A model generated the notes under the pieces. The model worked only from the letters and a program-made list of their open reading frames with translations, did not search any database and was not told the DNA's origin. A program made the position numbers and the translations under genes. From UBA5066 sp048500275 (GTDB lineage: Bacteria; Acidobacteriota; Thermoanaerobaculia; UBA5066): 64,000 bases of DNA. Location: NCBI GenBank assembly GCA_048500275.1, contig JASNYI010000001.1:434001-498000 (forward strand). The letters are read 5' to 3'. How positions within the stretch are numbered: position 1 is the first letter of the stretch; each line of letters opens with the position of its first letter. Shown here piece by piece: positions 17,476 through 26,255 of this stretch.

Positions 17476-17841
17476 TCAGTTCCGAAAGGTCTCGAGGAGC
17501 GCCTGGGTCGGGGCCGACCGGGCACGCGGAGTCGGACAGGAGGCCGATCGGGCGCGCACGACGGGGAACTCTCCGCCGACCTTTGCCCCGGCGGCGACGA
17601 GGGCCGGCGCGGGGACCCCCTCGGCGGCCGCGAGGACCGCGGCGGGGGCGGGAGTGGCCTGGGAGACCGTGCAGCCGCAGCCGTCGCCGGCTGGACTCTC
17701 GGGACTGCAGCAGCAGGACGAGTCCGTCGGACCGCACGCCGCGGCGGCTCCCGCGAGGAACAGCTGCACCCCGAGAAGCGACACCGCGACCGCCAGGAAA
17801 ACGGCGACGGCGTACGCGGCGGGGGGGCGACGAGCACCCAT
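17476..17841 (-). CDS. Small Cys-rich exported protein at the head of the efflux operon
   Basis: 121 residues from ATG 17841 (a TTG at 17850 is an alternative). One hydrophobic segment (AVAVFLAVAVSLLGVQLFLA) is followed at once by seven cysteines, six of them between residues 36 and 57 (ACGPTDSSCCCSPES, DGCGC). This looks like an exported or membrane-anchored metal-binding protein. As the first gene of the cusCBA run it may buffer or sense the metal, the place CusF occupies in E. coli, but it does not resemble CusF. The family is not recognised. Confidence 0.65.
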   Translation of the reverse strand: MGARRPPAAYAVAVFLAVAVSLLGVQLFLAGAAAACGPTDSSCCCSPESPAGDGCGCTVSQATPAPAAVLAAAEGVPAPALVAAGAKVGGEFPVVRARSASCPTPRARSAPTQALLETFRN

Positions 17842-17848
17842 CGCCCCC

Positions 17849-17876
17849 AAGGTAACCCTAAATCCGGACCTGTCAA
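17849..17876 (-). promoter_or_regulatory. Candidate promoter/operator of the efflux operon
   Basis: On the minus strand a TTGACA (17876-17871) is followed 16 bases later by TACCTT (17854-17849). Imperfect half-sites AGGT/ACCT flank the spacer, recalling metal-responsive operators. The -10 is so close to ATG 17841 that the message would be almost leaderless. Confidence 0.35.
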
Positions 17877-17916
17877 GGCATCTTTCAGGAGGCCTCTATC
17901 CGGAGACGTCGGTTGT

Positions 17917-17946
17917 CGGGAGGGGCCGGGAGGGGCCGGGAGGGGC
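17917..17946. repeat. Three perfect tandem copies of a 10-mer
   Basis: The unit cgggaggggc occurs three times without change between the divergent efflux operon and the glycosyltransferase gene. The rest of this ~290-base intergenic stretch shows only the efflux promoter candidate. Confidence 0.8.
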
Positions 17947-18137
17947 CGTCTCCCTCGAGGTTCCACGGTGAGACGGCGGCGCCCGCCCGGGACGAAGGGG
18001 AGCCGACGCATCGTTTTTGCTGCGGCGCGGACGTCCGGAGCGTTCAGAATCGGCGGCAGGCAGGCCTGCCCGGACCTGGTGGCTGACCCCGGTGTGGGAC
18101 TGTCCCTGCGCGCGAGGAAGGTGAGGGCGGAAGACCG

Positions 18138-19244
18138 GTGGGCGAAACGGCGAACGAGCGGGAGGTCCTCCACATCGTCGAACCGACCCTCTCGTCGAAC
18201 GAGGGGCACTGCCGCCCGTTCGTCGAGGCGGTCGCGCGGGCCGCTGCGTCGGCCGGGTGGGACGTCGAGGTCTGGGCCGGACGCGGCGCGGTCGCCGAGC
18301 TTCCGCCCGGAGCGTCCCTTCACCCGCTCTTCCACCGACGCCGCCGACGATTCCAGGTGCTCGCGCTCTATTGGCGCCTCCTGCGCCAGCCGGGTCGGAT
18401 CCTCGTCGCGACGGCGGGGACGACCGACTTCGTCCTCCTCCGGGCCGCCGCGCCGAAGGGCGTCGCCCCGGGCAAGGCGTCGCTCTTCGTCCACTGGGCC
18501 CGCCCCTCGGCCCGCAAGGCGAGGGTGCTGGAGGCCGTGGCGCGGGCCTGCCCCTGGATGCGCGTCGCCGGCCCGACGCCGTCCGTCGCCGGCTACCTCC
18601 GTGAGCGCGGCTTCGCCGCCGTTCGAGAGGTGCCGTACCCGCTCGACCCGGGGAGATTCGCCCCCGGCCCGTCGACGGACGGGGGTTCTCCGTCCACACA
18701 CCTCCTCTTCGCGGGGGCGGCGAGGATCGACAAGGGGTTCCGCGAAGCGGTCTCCGTCGTCGCCCGGCTCGCGGCCATCGGTTCGACGCTTCCGGTCCGC
18801 CTCCAGGTGTCGCCAAAGCACTACGGGAAGCGGGACGGGGATGTCGAAGCGGAGCTGGACCGGCTCGCGCGAATCCGCTACGCCCCGCTGGAGCTGGTGA
18901 GGGAGACGCTGGCGCCGGAGGAGTACGACGCCCTCTTCCACGGGGCGATCTGCGTCCAGCCCTACCGGCGGGAGGACTTCGTCGACCGGATCTCCGGCGT
19001 GACCCTCGACGCGCTCCGCAACGGCTGCCCGGTCGTCGTCACCGACGGGACCTGGATGGCGCGCGTCGTCGCCGAAGCCGGTGCGGGCATCGCGGTCGCC
19101 GAGCTCACGGCGGAGCGCCTGGTGGAGGCAGCGGAGGCGATCCGCGCCGACGACGCGGCCTTCCGCGCCCGGGCGGCCCGGGCCGCGGCGATCCTGCGCG
19201 AGCGGCACGACCCGAGGCACCTCGTCGAGGCGGTCCTGGCCTGA
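18138..19244 (+). CDS. GT-B fold glycosyltransferase (group 1/GT4-like)
   Basis: 368 residues, start GTG 18138. The N-terminal half begins EVLHIVEPTLSSNEGHCRPF. The C-terminal nucleotide-sugar domain has LLFAGAARIDKGFREAV and GVTLDALRNGCPVVVTDGTW followed by AEAGAGIAV, the glycosyltransferase group 1 donor-site pattern. Substrate unknown; neighbours are other glycosyltransferases, suggesting surface polysaccharide assembly. It is preceded by about 290 bases of intergenic DNA and followed by a kinase gene with its own promoter candidate. Confidence 0.82.
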   Translation: MGETANEREVLHIVEPTLSSNEGHCRPFVEAVARAAASAGWDVEVWAGRGAVAELPPGASLHPLFHRRRRRFQVLALYWRLLRQPGRILVATAGTTDFVLLRAAAPKGVAPGKASLFVHWARPSARKARVLEAVARACPWMRVAGPTPSVAGYLRERGFAAVREVPYPLDPGRFAPGPSTDGGSPSTHLLFAGAARIDKGFREAVSVVARLAAIGSTLPVRLQVSPKHYGKRDGDVEAELDRLARIRYAPLELVRETLAPEEYDALFHGAICVQPYRREDFVDRISGVTLDALRNGCPVVVTDGTWMARVVAEAGAGIAVAELTAERLVEAAEAIRADDAAFRARAARAAAILRERHDPRHLVEAVLA

Positions 19245-19330
19245 AGCGGCCCGGACGCGGGCACCCGCCGCTGCCGCCAGGAGAGCGGTGCGGACGGGCG
19301 TGACGTGAGTCGCGGCCTCACAGGATTGAC

Positions 19331-19336
19331 TATCAT
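19331..19336 (+). promoter_or_regulatory. Candidate -10 (TATCAT) before the kinase gene
   Basis: The string attgacTATCATcc lies 66 bases before the kinase GTG start. No good -35 is visible at the normal distance. Confidence 0.3.
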
Positions 19337-19402
19337 CCGCGCGATGCCCGTTCTCGGCCCGCCTCGACGGCCGCCGTTCCTGCCGTCGCCTCCGGTCGTG
19401 CC

Positions 19403-21757
19403 GTGAGGGCCGGCGACCGCATCGATCGATTCGAGGTCATCGGCCCGCTCGGCGAGGGGGGGATGGGCCGCCTCTTTCGCGCCCGGGACCCACGGCTCGG
19501 GCGGGACGTGGCTCTCAAGCTCCTCTCCGACCGGTTCTCCGACAGCCGCGAGCACCTCGTCCGCTTCGAGCGGGAGGCCCGCGCCGCTTCGGCCCTGAAC
19601 CATCCGAACCTCGTGACCGTCTTCGAGGTCGGAGAGCACGAGGGGTACCCGTGGATCGGCATGGAGCTCGTCGAGGGAACCACCCTGCGCGAGCTCCTTC
19701 CCGGCGGATTCACGTCCCTGCGAGCCCTGGTGAACGTCGCCGTCCAGATGGCGGAGGGGCTCGCCGCGGCGCACGAGGGCGGGGTCGTCCATCGCGACCT
19801 GAAGCCCGAGAACGTCATGATGACCCGGGCCGGGCACGTGAAGATCCTCGACTTCGGGCTCGCCAAGCGCTCCCGCCCGCCGGTCGGCGAGGACCACACC
19901 ACGGCGGACGTGTCGCTCAGGACCGGCCCGGGGCGGATCGTGGGAACCATCGGGTACATGTCGCCCGAGCAGGCCCGCGGTCACGAGGTCGACCATCGCT
20001 CCGACCAGTTCTCGTTCGGCACGATCCTCTACGAGATGCTGGGGGGGCGCCGGCCCTTCCAGGGGCAGACGCCCCTCGACACCCTCACCGCCATCCTGCA
20101 CCACGAGCCCGAGAGCCTCACCCTCCTCGCGCCCCAGGTGCCGGAGGCGCTCGCGCAGGTCGTCCGGCGCTGCCTCGCGAAGGACCCGCGGGACCGGTAC
20201 GCCTCCACGCGCGACCTCGCCCACGACCTCTTCACGATCCGCGAGCGGATCTCCGGTTCCCGGAGCCTCTCCACCGTTCGCCTCCGGGCGGGCCCCCCGC
20301 CCCGGCGGGCCCGCGCCGTCGCGCTCACGGCTGCGCTCGCCGTCTTCGCTGCGGCCGCGGCCGGCGCCTTCTGGTTCGTCACGGCGCGAGGTCCCGAAGC
20401 GGGCGCGGCGTCCCCGGCCGGCCCGGGGCGCCGCATCGCGATCCTCCCCTTCCGCGACCTGAGCGCGACCCCCGCGGGCGGGCTCATCGGGCAGGGCTTC
20501 GCGGAGACGGTGAGCGCCCGCCTCGGCACCGGGAACGCCCTCGCGGTGCTCCCTGCGGTGGCCGTGGACGAGGACGCCGGCGACCTCCCCGCGCTCTTTC
20601 GCCGGACCGGCGCGCAGGCCGTGGTGCGGGGCTCCCTCCAGTTCGAGGGAGACCGCGTCCGCGCGACCTGGGCCGTCGTCGGACCCGACGGCCTGCAGGC
20701 TTCCTCGGGCACCGCGGAAGGCTCGACCGAGCGCCTCCTCGACCTGCAGGACGAGGTGGCGCGCGGGGCTGCGGCCGCCCTCGGCCTCGCGGCCGGGCCT
20801 CTCGGGCCTCGCCCGGCGGGTCCCGGCTTCGCGCAGGACCGGTACCTGGAGGCCCTGGGGCACCTCCGGCGGTACGACAACGACGCGGCGGTCGACGCCG
20901 CGATCGGGATCCTGGAGAGCCTCGGCGACTCGGCCGCGGTGCAGGCCGCACTCGCACGCGCCTATCTCGCGAAACGGACGATCACGGGCGACGGTACCTG
21001 GGCCGACCGCGCCGTCGAGGCGAGCCGGAAAGCCGCCGACCTCGACCCGTCGCTCGCGGCCGTCCGCGAGACTCGCGGACGGGTCGACCTCCTGCGCGGC
21101 CGGCCGCTCGAGGCGGCCGCCGAGTTTCGGCGGGCTCTCGAGACCCAGCCCTACTCGGTGGAAGCGCAGCTCGGCCTGGCCGAGGCGCTCGATCGGCAGG
21201 GCCGGGGCGCAGACGCCGAGCGCGAGTACCGCCGTGCCGTCGGGATCCAGCCCGGCTGGTGGTCGACCCACAACCACCTCGGCGTGTTCCACCTCAGGCA
21301 GGGGGACGTGGACGCGGCCCTCGGGAGCTTCCGGGAGGCCGTCCGGCTCTCGCCCGACAACACCCGGGCGGTCAACAACCTCGGCATCGCCTACCAGCAG
21401 CTCGGGCGCCACGAGGAGGCGATCGCGGAGTTCCGGCGGTCCGTCGAGATCCTCCCGACGGCCTCGGCGCTCGCCAACCTCGGAGCCTGCCTCTTCTCCC
21501 TCGGCCGCTACGAGGAGGCCGTCGCCTCCTTCGAGCGGGCTTGTGCCATGCGCCCCGGGGACGCCGTCCTCTGGCTCGACCTCGGCGACGCGCTGCTCCG
21601 GAAGGGAGCGGACCAGAAGGAGTACGCGAGCGCGTACGAAAGGGCGAGCGGCCTCCTCGAGGCCGGCCGGGCCGTCTCGCCCAGCCCCGCCGACCGGGTG
21701 ACCCGCCTCGCGGCGGGCGAGGTCCCGGTGGCGCGCGCCGACGGGGCCCGGCCGTGA
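19403..21757 (+). CDS. Membrane Ser/Thr protein kinase with C-terminal TPR repeats
   Basis: 784 residues from GTG 19403. An intact Hanks-type kinase domain occupies about residues 8-285: glycine loop GPLGEGGMG, catalytic Lys39 (VALKLL), HRDLKPEN with Asp132, DFG Asp150 and IGYMSPEQARG. One transmembrane helix follows at about 305-327. Outside lies a TolB/FlgO-like region (RIAILPFRDLSATPAGGL) and then several TPR repeats (about 545-760, for example AVNNLGIAYQQLGRHEEAIA). This kinase-TM-TPR layout is typical of Acidobacteriota receptor kinases. Its stop overlaps rsmE (GTGA). A 20-codon open frame (19344-19406) overlaps the start in the same manner and could couple translation. Confidence 0.92.
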   Translation: MRAGDRIDRFEVIGPLGEGGMGRLFRARDPRLGRDVALKLLSDRFSDSREHLVRFEREARAASALNHPNLVTVFEVGEHEGYPWIGMELVEGTTLRELLPGGFTSLRALVNVAVQMAEGLAAAHEGGVVHRDLKPENVMMTRAGHVKILDFGLAKRSRPPVGEDHTTADVSLRTGPGRIVGTIGYMSPEQARGHEVDHRSDQFSFGTILYEMLGGRRPFQGQTPLDTLTAILHHEPESLTLLAPQVPEALAQVVRRCLAKDPRDRYASTRDLAHDLFTIRERISGSRSLSTVRLRAGPPPRRARAVALTAALAVFAAAAAGAFWFVTARGPEAGAASPAGPGRRIAILPFRDLSATPAGGLIGQGFAETVSARLGTGNALAVLPAVAVDEDAGDLPALFRRTGAQAVVRGSLQFEGDRVRATWAVVGPDGLQASSGTAEGSTERLLDLQDEVARGAAAALGLAAGPLGPRPAGPGFAQDRYLEALGHLRRYDNDAAVDAAIGILESLGDSAAVQAALARAYLAKRTITGDGTWADRAVEASRKAADLDPSLAAVRETRGRVDLLRGRPLEAAAEFRRALETQPYSVEAQLGLAEALDRQGRGADAEREYRRAVGIQPGWWSTHNHLGVFHLRQGDVDAALGSFREAVRLSPDNTRAVNNLGIAYQQLGRHEEAIAEFRRSVEILPTASALANLGACLFSLGRYEEAVASFERACAMRPGDAVLWLDLGDALLRKGADQKEYASAYERASGLLEAGRAVSPSPADRVTRLAAGEVPVARADGARP

Positions 21758-22524
21758 ACCTGATCCTCCTCTTCCCCGCCGATTTCGACCCCGACGGTAC
21801 CGTGCGGCTCACCGGACGCCGGGCCCGGCACGTCCACGAAGTCCACCGCGCCCGGGCCGGCGACGACCTCACCGTCGGCAGGGTCGGCGGGCCGGTCGGC
21901 ACGGGGACGGTGCTCTCCGCCGAGCCGGAGGAGGTCCGCCTGTCGGTCCGGCTGTCGGAAGAGCCGCCGCCGCCGGCCGGCCTCGACCTTCTCCTGGCGA
22001 TGCCCCGGCCCAAGGTGCTGCGCCGCGTGCTCCAGTCCGCCACCTCGCTCGGGGCTCGCCGCATCGTCCTTCTCAACGCCCGGCGGGTCGAGAAGAGCTA
22101 CTTCGACACGCCGTTCCTCGAGCCCGCGGAGATCGAGCGGAACCTCGTCCTCGGGCTGGAGCAGGCGCGCGACACGGCGATGCCCCGGGTCCTCGTGCGA
22201 AAGCTCTTCCGGCCCTTCGTCGAGGACGAGCTCGAGGGCCTCTGGCCGCGCGCGACCTGTGACCGCCTGCTGGCCCACCCCGCCGCGCCGCGCGGACCGG
22301 CGATCTGCGACCCCGGGACCGCAGGCTCTCCGGCAGTCCTCGCCATCGGGCCCGAAGGCGGGTGGGTTCCCTTCGAGCTCGAGCTGCTCGAGGCGCACGG
22401 CTTCGTCCCGTTCGGCCTCGGCCCCAGGATCCTCCGGGTGGAGACCGCGCTGGCCTTCGCCTTCGGCCAGGTTCAGCTCGCGAGGGCGTGGGTTCCGGAA
22501 CGGGCGGCCGGCTCCGGGCGCTGA
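21754..22524 (+). CDS. rsmE: 16S rRNA (uracil1498-N3)-methyltransferase RsmE
   Basis: 256 residues from GTG 21754, overlapping the kinase stop. An N-terminal PUA-like domain (RLTGRRARHVHEVHRARAGD) precedes a SPOUT methyltransferase domain. The SAM-binding knot is seen in AVLAIGPEGGWVPFELELLE and LGPRILRVETALAFAFGQVQ, and GLEQARDTAMPRV fits the usual EQ-R pattern. It methylates U1498 of 16S rRNA in the assembled small subunit. Confidence 0.93.
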   Translation: MNLILLFPADFDPDGTVRLTGRRARHVHEVHRARAGDDLTVGRVGGPVGTGTVLSAEPEEVRLSVRLSEEPPPPAGLDLLLAMPRPKVLRRVLQSATSLGARRIVLLNARRVEKSYFDTPFLEPAEIERNLVLGLEQARDTAMPRVLVRKLFRPFVEDELEGLWPRATCDRLLAHPAAPRGPAICDPGTAGSPAVLAIGPEGGWVPFELELLEAHGFVPFGLGPRILRVETALAFAFGQVQLARAWVPERAAGSGR

Positions 22525-22585
22525 CCGTCAGGATGCCTCCGACGCGACTCCGAAGGCGTCCACGGCAGCCGGAGTAACCTCGGCC

Positions 22586-23398
22586 GTGCCCCGCGTCGCC
22601 GTCGTCATCGCCACGCATCGCCGGCCGGCGCTTCTCGCCGAGGCCCTGGCGTCCGTCGCGGCGCAGACGTTCTGCGACGTCGAGACCGTCGTCGCGGAGG
22701 ACGGCGGCACGGAGGAGACCGCTCGCATCGTCGCCGCGTCGGGGGCTCCCGGCGCGAGGCACGTTCCCCTCGGCTTCTGCGGACGAAGCGGCGCCGTACG
22801 AAACGAGGCCCTCCGCCGGGTCTCGACTCCCCTCGTGGCGTTCCTCGACGACGACGACCTCTGGCTTCCCCGGCGGCTCGAAGTGCACGTGGCCGCTCTC
22901 GAGGCCGTTCCGTCCGCCGGCCTCGTCTTCGGTCCCGTCCGGCGCTTCGGTGACGTGGAGGGCACGTGGCCCCGGCAGGTTCCCCAGCGGGTCGACCTCG
23001 CCCGGCTCCTGAGAGGGAACTGCGTTCCGCTCTCCTCCGTCCTGGCGCGCCGGGAAGCGCTCGAACGGGCCGGCCTCTTCCCCGACACGGCGGAACTGGC
23101 CCAGGACTACGAGCTCTGGCTCCGCGTCGCTCGATCGCAGGTTCTCGTCGGGCACCCCGAGCCCCTCGTCCGCTACCGCGTCCACGCCGGCGGAATCAGC
23201 CGGAGGAAGGCCCTCGAGGTCGAGGCCGTGGCCGCGATCCTGGAACGCCTGGAGTCGGAGTGGGACCTCCCGCCGCGGCTCCTCGCCCCCGCACGCCGCG
23301 GCCTTCTCCGTTCCCGCGCGCGGCTCGCTTCCGGCTTTCGGGAGGCGATCCGGCTCCGGGCTCGGTCGCTCGCACCGGCGGCGTTCCTTCGCGACTGA
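22586..23398 (+). CDS. GT2-family glycosyltransferase
   Basis: 270 residues from GTG 22586. GT-A fold features are VAVVIATHRRPALLAEALAS, the divalent-metal DDD motif in VAFLDDDDLWLPRRLEVHV, and the acceptor-loop AQDYELWLRVARS, where ED/QD-x-x-L-W is typical. It likely transfers a sugar to a cell-surface polysaccharide; the donor is unknown. It converges with the minus-strand glycosyltransferase 55 bases downstream. Confidence 0.88.
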   Translation: MPRVAVVIATHRRPALLAEALASVAAQTFCDVETVVAEDGGTEETARIVAASGAPGARHVPLGFCGRSGAVRNEALRRVSTPLVAFLDDDDLWLPRRLEVHVAALEAVPSAGLVFGPVRRFGDVEGTWPRQVPQRVDLARLLRGNCVPLSSVLARREALERAGLFPDTAELAQDYELWLRVARSQVLVGHPEPLVRYRVHAGGISRRKALEVEAVAAILERLESEWDLPPRLLAPARRGLLRSRARLASGFREAIRLRARSLAPAAFLRD

Positions 23399-23419
23399 AG
23401 CCGCGTCGAGGGGAGCGGC

Positions 23420-23442
23420 CCGCGCCGTCCCGCCCGGCGCGG
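23420..23442. terminator. Hairpin between convergent glycosyltransferase genes
   Basis: A perfect 8-bp stem (CCGCGCCG 23420-23427 with CGGCGCGG 23435-23442) and 7-base loop fill the gap between two convergent stops. It may end transcripts from both sides, although no T-tract is present. Confidence 0.45.
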
Positions 23443-23453
23443 ACTTCGCCGCG

Positions 23454-24560
23454 TCAGCCGAGGCCGAGCCAGTCGACCACGACTTCGAGATGAAGCCGCG
23501 CGTCGAGCGACGGCCTGAGGCCGAGGGCGGCCTCGCGCAGCTCCGCGCGCCGGGTCGGCTCCGCGATCTCCTCCAACGACCGCGCGAGCCCCTCCACGTC
23601 CCTCGGATCGTCCACGACGAGCGCCGCCCCCGCCGGTCCGAGCCGCTCGACGGCACCGTTCCTCCCGGTCGTGATTACCGGCGCCCCGCAGGCGGCCGCC
23701 TCGAGACAGGCGAGCGAGCAGGGGTCGAGGAAGGTCGGGTGGAGGAGGCCGGTCGCGGCGCGCAGCCGCCGGACGACGTCGGCGCGTGACAGCGGTCCCT
23801 CGAACGACACCGCGTCCGCGATCCCGAGGCGGGCGGCGAGCCGGCGCCAGGCGCTCCGGGGCCCGCGCCCCGCGACGCGGAGACGGGCGGGGAGGCCACG
23901 CCGCCTCGCGACGGCGACGGCCTCGAGCGCTGCGTGGAGGCCCTTCAGGCGTGGGTTGTGGGCGAGGAAGAGAAACCCCGCGCTCCCCTCCGGCCGGAAT
24001 CCGTCCGGATCCGGCGAAAAGAGGTCGAGGTCGACGCCGGGCGGCGCGACCCGGATCGCTCCGTCGGGAACGCCGAAGTCCCGGAGCCGGCTCCGCAGCG
24101 CCTCCGTCCAGACCATGATCCGCGGGCACTCGCCCGCGAGGACCTGCCGCTCGCAGCGCAGGAGAAGCCGGCGTCGCGCGTTGAAGACCGTTCCGAGATC
24201 GAAGAGGGCACGCCGCGCCCCATCCATCGACTCGCGCTCCGCCTCGAGGGCGTCGGCGAAGAGGCCGCCGTGCAGCTGGACGTGCGTCGCGAACGCGACG
24301 AGCCTCGGCGCGAGGACGGGCCCCTCCCCGGCTTCGACCGCGAAGGCGGCGGCCGCCAGGAAGCGCCGCTCGCCGGCCGCGCTCCTCCCCGGAGGGACGA
24401 GCGCCTCGGCCGGGATTCCGGTGCTCGTCCCGGCGCCCTCGCGGCAGAGCACCCGGAGGTGGACCCCGCGCCGCGCGAGCGCCTCCGCCAGCGCGACGAG
24501 GTACCCCTCCTGCCCCCCGCGCGAGGCGTCCCAGCGGTCGACGACGAAAGTGGCCCTCAC
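23454..24560 (-). CDS. GT4-family glycosyltransferase
   Basis: 368 residues. The N-terminus begins MRATFVVDRWDASRGGQEGY, the acceptor-side pattern of GT4 enzymes. The C-terminal donor domain has FLFLAHNPRLKGLHAALEAV and the LHPTFLDPCSLACLEAAACG run with the E-x7-E motif, then PVITTGRNGAVERLGP. This resembles lipopolysaccharide core glycosyltransferases of the WaaG type. It sits 12 bases downstream of the membrane methyltransferase gene on the same strand. Confidence 0.85.
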   Translation of the reverse strand: MRATFVVDRWDASRGGQEGYLVALAEALARRGVHLRVLCREGAGTSTGIPAEALVPPGRSAAGERRFLAAAAFAVEAGEGPVLAPRLVAFATHVQLHGGLFADALEAERESMDGARRALFDLGTVFNARRRLLLRCERQVLAGECPRIMVWTEALRSRLRDFGVPDGAIRVAPPGVDLDLFSPDPDGFRPEGSAGFLFLAHNPRLKGLHAALEAVAVARRRGLPARLRVAGRGPRSAWRRLAARLGIADAVSFEGPLSRADVVRRLRAATGLLHPTFLDPCSLACLEAAACGAPVITTGRNGAVERLGPAGAALVVDDPRDVEGLARSLEEIAEPTRRAELREAALGLRPSLDARLHLEVVVDWLGLG

Positions 24561-24572
24561 GAACGCCCGCGC

Positions 24573-25187
24573 TCAGTACAGGACGAGGGGGCTTGGAAGG
24601 AGGTTCGCGGAGTGCAGGGCCTCGACGACGACCGCGAGCGCGATCAGCCAGACGAACCACGCCGCGCTCAGGAGGTGCGCGCGAAAGACCCGGGGCTCGA
24701 CCACGTACTGCGGAGGCTCCCTGAGAAGGGAGAACCTCGGCAGGAACCGCGGCGTCACCCGGGCGTACGCCTCGTAGTCCCGGCCGAACTCCTCCCGCAG
24801 CGCCCTCTCCTCGCGCCGGATGACGAGCGGGTAGTACAGGCCGAACCCACACAGGAAGATCAGGGGAACGGTGACGCTCTTCGTGGTCAGCCCCAGCCCG
24901 ACGCCGCCGAGCAGGCTGAAGAAGTAAAGCGGGTTTCGGCAGACGGAGTAGGGCCCCTCGGTCACCAGCACCCGTCCCTTGTACCCGGCGATGTACATCG
25001 AGCACCAGGTCCGCCCCAGCGCGGCGACCGCCGCGAGCACCACGCCGACGGCGAAGAACGAGGTCGCCACGACCGGCGCACCCTCGCTCCACCGGCTGCG
25101 GGAGAACAGCACCAGCGCGATCAGCGAAGGGACGAAGACCTGCGCCAGTGGAATGCGGCAGCGTTCGATGCTCACTCTCCCGATCAT
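24573..25187 (-). CDS. Isoprenylcysteine carboxyl methyltransferase (ICMT)-family membrane protein
   Basis: 204 residues from ATG 25187. There are about five hydrophobic segments and the family core EGPYSVCRNPLYFFSLLGGV followed by a C-terminal REERALREEFGRDYEAYARV motif, the SAM-binding pattern of the ICMT/PEMT superfamily. Bacterial members methylate small lipidic or prenyl substrates, mostly unidentified. A longer in-frame start up to 25343 exists, but the extra residues are Arg/Pro-rich and unlike the family. Confidence 0.8.
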   Translation of the reverse strand: MIGRVSIERCRIPLAQVFVPSLIALVLFSRSRWSEGAPVVATSFFAVGVVLAAVAALGRTWCSMYIAGYKGRVLVTEGPYSVCRNPLYFFSLLGGVGLGLTTKSVTVPLIFLCGFGLYYPLVIRREERALREEFGRDYEAYARVTPRFLPRFSLLREPPQYVVEPRVFRAHLLSAAWFVWLIALAVVVEALHSANLLPSPLVLY

Positions 25188-25345
25188 GGCCGACCGTCCT
25201 CGTGTCTCGCTCGGGGCACCGCCTGGACACCGTCTCGGGAGCGACTCTCTCACGTCCCTTCGGACCGGGGCAATTCCGGGACCCGCTCCGCTCGACACCC
25301 TTCCCGCCGCGCGGCTGGCCCGCTTCGTCCGGGCAGGACCCAAAC

Positions 25346-25351
25346 TAGAAT
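25346..25351 (+). promoter_or_regulatory. Candidate -10 (TAGAAT) directly upstream of lpxA
   Basis: TAGAAT ends only 9 bases before ATG 25361, so transcription would begin almost at the start codon (leaderless or near-leaderless). The -35 match is poor. Confidence 0.4.
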
Positions 25352-25360
25352 CGCGACCCG

Positions 25361-26149
25361 ATGGGGACGCATCACACGGCTCTCGTCCACCCCGGCGCCC
25401 GCCTCGGGGCCGGGGTGGAGGTCGGGCCCTACGCGATCGTCGAGGCCGAGACGGGGATCGGCGACGGTTGCGAGCTCGGCGCCCACAGCGTCGTCAGGCG
25501 ATTCACGTGGATGGGCGCCCGCAACCGCGTCCACGAGGGGGCGATCCTCGGCGGCGAGCCCCAGGACCTCGGTTTCGGCGGAGGGCCGAGCCGCCTGGAG
25601 ATCGGGGACGACAACCGGATCCGCGAGGGAGTGACGATCCACCGGGCCACAGCTCCCGGAGGCGTGACGCGCGTCGGCTCCGGCTGCTTTCTCATGGCCT
25701 ACTCCCACGTCGCCCACGAGGACGTGATCGGCGACCACGTGATCCTCGCGAACAACGTCGCGCTGGCCGGGCACGTGCGGATCGACGAACGGGCTTTCCT
25801 CTCGGGCGGGGTGGTGGTGCACCAGTTCTGCCGCGTGGGGCGCCTCGCGATGGTCGGCGGGAACACGAAGGTCATCAAGGACTGCCTGCCCTTCGTCATC
25901 ACCGACGGCGTGCCGGCCCGGGCACGGGGCCTGAACGTCGTCGGCCTCCGGCGCGCCGGATTCACGGCCTCGCATCTGCGGACCCTGAAGGAGGCCTACC
26001 GCCTCCTCGTGCGCTCGGGCCTTCCGCTGGAAGAGGCCCTCGAGCGGCTGGCGGCTCTCGACGACCCTCTGGCGGACGAGCTCGGCGCCTTCGCGCGCGA
26101 CTCGAAGCGGGGCTTCCACCGCTCGTCACGCGAGATCGACCTGTCGTAG
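25361..26149 (+). CDS. lpxA: Acyl-ACP-UDP-N-acetylglucosamine O-acyltransferase LpxA
   Basis: 262 residues, the normal LpxA length. It has an N-terminal left-handed beta-helix of hexapeptide repeats (VHPGARLGAGVEVGPYAIVE) with the catalytic His119 in AYSHVAHED, ANNVALAGHV and VVVHQFCRVG. The C-terminal helical part is VGLRRAGFTASHLRTLKEAY. It transfers a 3-hydroxyacyl chain from ACP to UDP-GlcNAc, the first step of lipid A synthesis. Unlike in many genomes it stands alone, about 10 kb from lpxB and lpxD, and is divergent from the ICMT gene. Confidence 0.95.
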   Translation: MGTHHTALVHPGARLGAGVEVGPYAIVEAETGIGDGCELGAHSVVRRFTWMGARNRVHEGAILGGEPQDLGFGGGPSRLEIGDDNRIREGVTIHRATAPGGVTRVGSGCFLMAYSHVAHEDVIGDHVILANNVALAGHVRIDERAFLSGGVVVHQFCRVGRLAMVGGNTKVIKDCLPFVITDGVPARARGLNVVGLRRAGFTASHLRTLKEAYRLLVRSGLPLEEALERLAALDDPLADELGAFARDSKRGFHRSSREIDLS

Positions 26150-26255
26150 CGGCTGCTGCAGGCGGGGTCGGAAGCGAGATCCGGGGCGCCGAGCCGCCAG
26201 GGTCCCGTACGCGTCCCCAGGGTTCCGTCCGCGGCCTCGGTTCGCCGTCGCGTCT

